Assembly (NCBI GenBank): GCA_002796165.1
Contig: PCWF01000005.1
Location: forward strand, 1 to 22,181
Direction of reading: 5' to 3'
Length of the DNA: 22,181 bases
Source: Nitrospinae bacterium CG11_big_fil_rev_8_21_14_0_20_56_8
GTDB taxonomy: Bacteria; Nitrospinota; Nitrospinia; Nitrospinales; VA-1
The notes below the pieces were generated by a model. That model had not been told where the DNA came from. It saw nothing but the letters and a program-made list of their open reading frames with translations, and did not search any database. Each line of letters opens with the position of its first letter. Position 1 is the stretch's first letter. Positions 22,001 through 22,181 of the stretch are shown here, one piece after another. Position numbers and translations under genes: made by a program.

Positions 22001-22020
22001 CCCCGCCCCAAGGGGCGGGG
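22001..22020. terminator. Perfect GC-rich stem-loop
   Basis: CCCCGCCCC-AA-GGGGCGGGG is a perfect 9-bp inverted repeat followed by TATTTC on plus. On minus it is followed by GTCATTTATTAAC. It may be an intrinsic terminator for something outside the window or a hairpin end of an IS200/IS605-like element. The sequence alone does not decide. Confidence 0.55.
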
Positions 22021-22051
22021 TATTTCAAGGCGCTTCCATCAACTGTCATGG

Positions 22052-22175
22052 CGGGTCCTTCGGCAAGCTCAGGATAAACTCCCTGGGGTGGTCATCCTGA
22101 GCCTTCGGCGAAGGATCTGGCTGGAACGATCAAGGGGTGTGGTCCATACTGAATCGGGGCAAGATTCTTCGGCGC
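22052..22175. repeat. Compound dispersed repeat, inverted copy
   Basis: In reverse orientation this contains module A (22158-22175, 18 nt identical to 3583-3600), a variable spacer, and GTTCCAGCCAGATCCTTCG (22109-22127). It continues with a CCTTCGG/CTCAGGAT segment and GGAGTTTATCCTGAGC (22063-22082 region). Module order is the same as at 3583-3727. The internal part differs from copies 1 and 2. Confidence 0.8.
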
Positions 22176-22181
22176 GTCTGC

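Larger units (their letters stand above)
21462..22181. other. 720-nt region without a supported gene
   Basis: Contains a REP-like palindrome, a segment with weak coding look, inverted repeats, a GC-rich hairpin and an inverted copy of the 3.5-kb repeat. One short plus-strand frame (about 21657-21773, 38 codons, ending NAFGLP) reads like protein (SYFDGMGSDMTGGHIVPDR) but has no start codon and no ribosome site. A 53-codon frame from 21771 is no better supported. These may be remnants of a decayed gene. Confidence 0.5.

Overview
The window looks like chromosomal DNA of a Gram-negative, motile bacterium. LptD implies an outer membrane with LPS, and a MotA/MotB pair is present. The mix of CheX-type phosphatases, PilZ proteins, a CO-dehydrogenase-beta-like protein resembling accessory subunits of 2-oxoacid:ferredoxin oxidoreductases, and a folC-lptD-pyrE run suggests a Nitrospinota- or deltaproteobacteria-like lineage. 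That placement is inference, since no marker RNA is present. No tRNA, rRNA, CRISPR array, phage or intact transposase was found. Nearly all genes are on the minus strand; the only plus-strand genes are one PilZ gene and one metallo-beta-lactamase-fold gene.

Layout by position (minus-strand genes are transcribed from high to low coordinates). 1-2.8 kb: dnaK followed downstream by grpE, which is cut by the window edge. 2.9-3.3 kb: a plus-strand PilZ gene, divergent from dnaK. 3.3-3.7 kb: dispersed hairpin repeats, one of which carries the stop codon of the next gene. 3.7-6.4 kb: a chemosensory group cheY - (490 bp without a convincing gene) - cheR - cheX - cheX, without cheA or a receptor. 6.8-7.5 kb: a single-gene CO-dehydrogenase-beta-like unit with a strong promoter, a ~250 nt leader and a classical terminator. 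7.9-12.0 kb: a coupled folC-lptD-pyrE operon (folate, LPS transport, pyrimidines). 12.3-12.9 kb: a degenerate metallo-beta-lactamase-fold protein on plus, converging on an unknown conserved-looking protein (13.0-13.6 kb). 13.8-16.5 kb: motA-motB-pilZ, in which MotB has an unusual ~270-residue coiled-coil N-terminus. 17.0-20.8 kb: an operon from a near-consensus promoter encoding a parvulin-rhodanese fusion, two peptide-type ABC ATPases without permeases, and an AEC-family carrier. 21.0-21.5 kb: a divergent response-regulator receiver. 21.5-22.2 kb: no gene, but REP-like palindromes, strong stem-loops and another copy of the 3.5 kb repeat in inverted orientation.

A recurring theme is motility and signalling: CheY, CheR, two CheX, two PilZ, MotA/MotB and a degenerate receiver. 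A plausible but unproven reading is that c-di-GMP (PilZ) and CheY-P (removed by CheX) both feed into the MotA/MotB stator. A second theme is family members with altered active sites: a rhodanese lacking its cysteine, a metallo-beta-lactamase fold lacking most metal ligands, and a receiver lacking its acidic pair. I found no clearly new multi-gene system. The best leads are the MotB coiled-coil fusion, the CheA-less CheR-CheX-CheX unit, the structured leader at 7.5-7.8 kb, and the parvulin-rhodanese/ABC/AEC operon.
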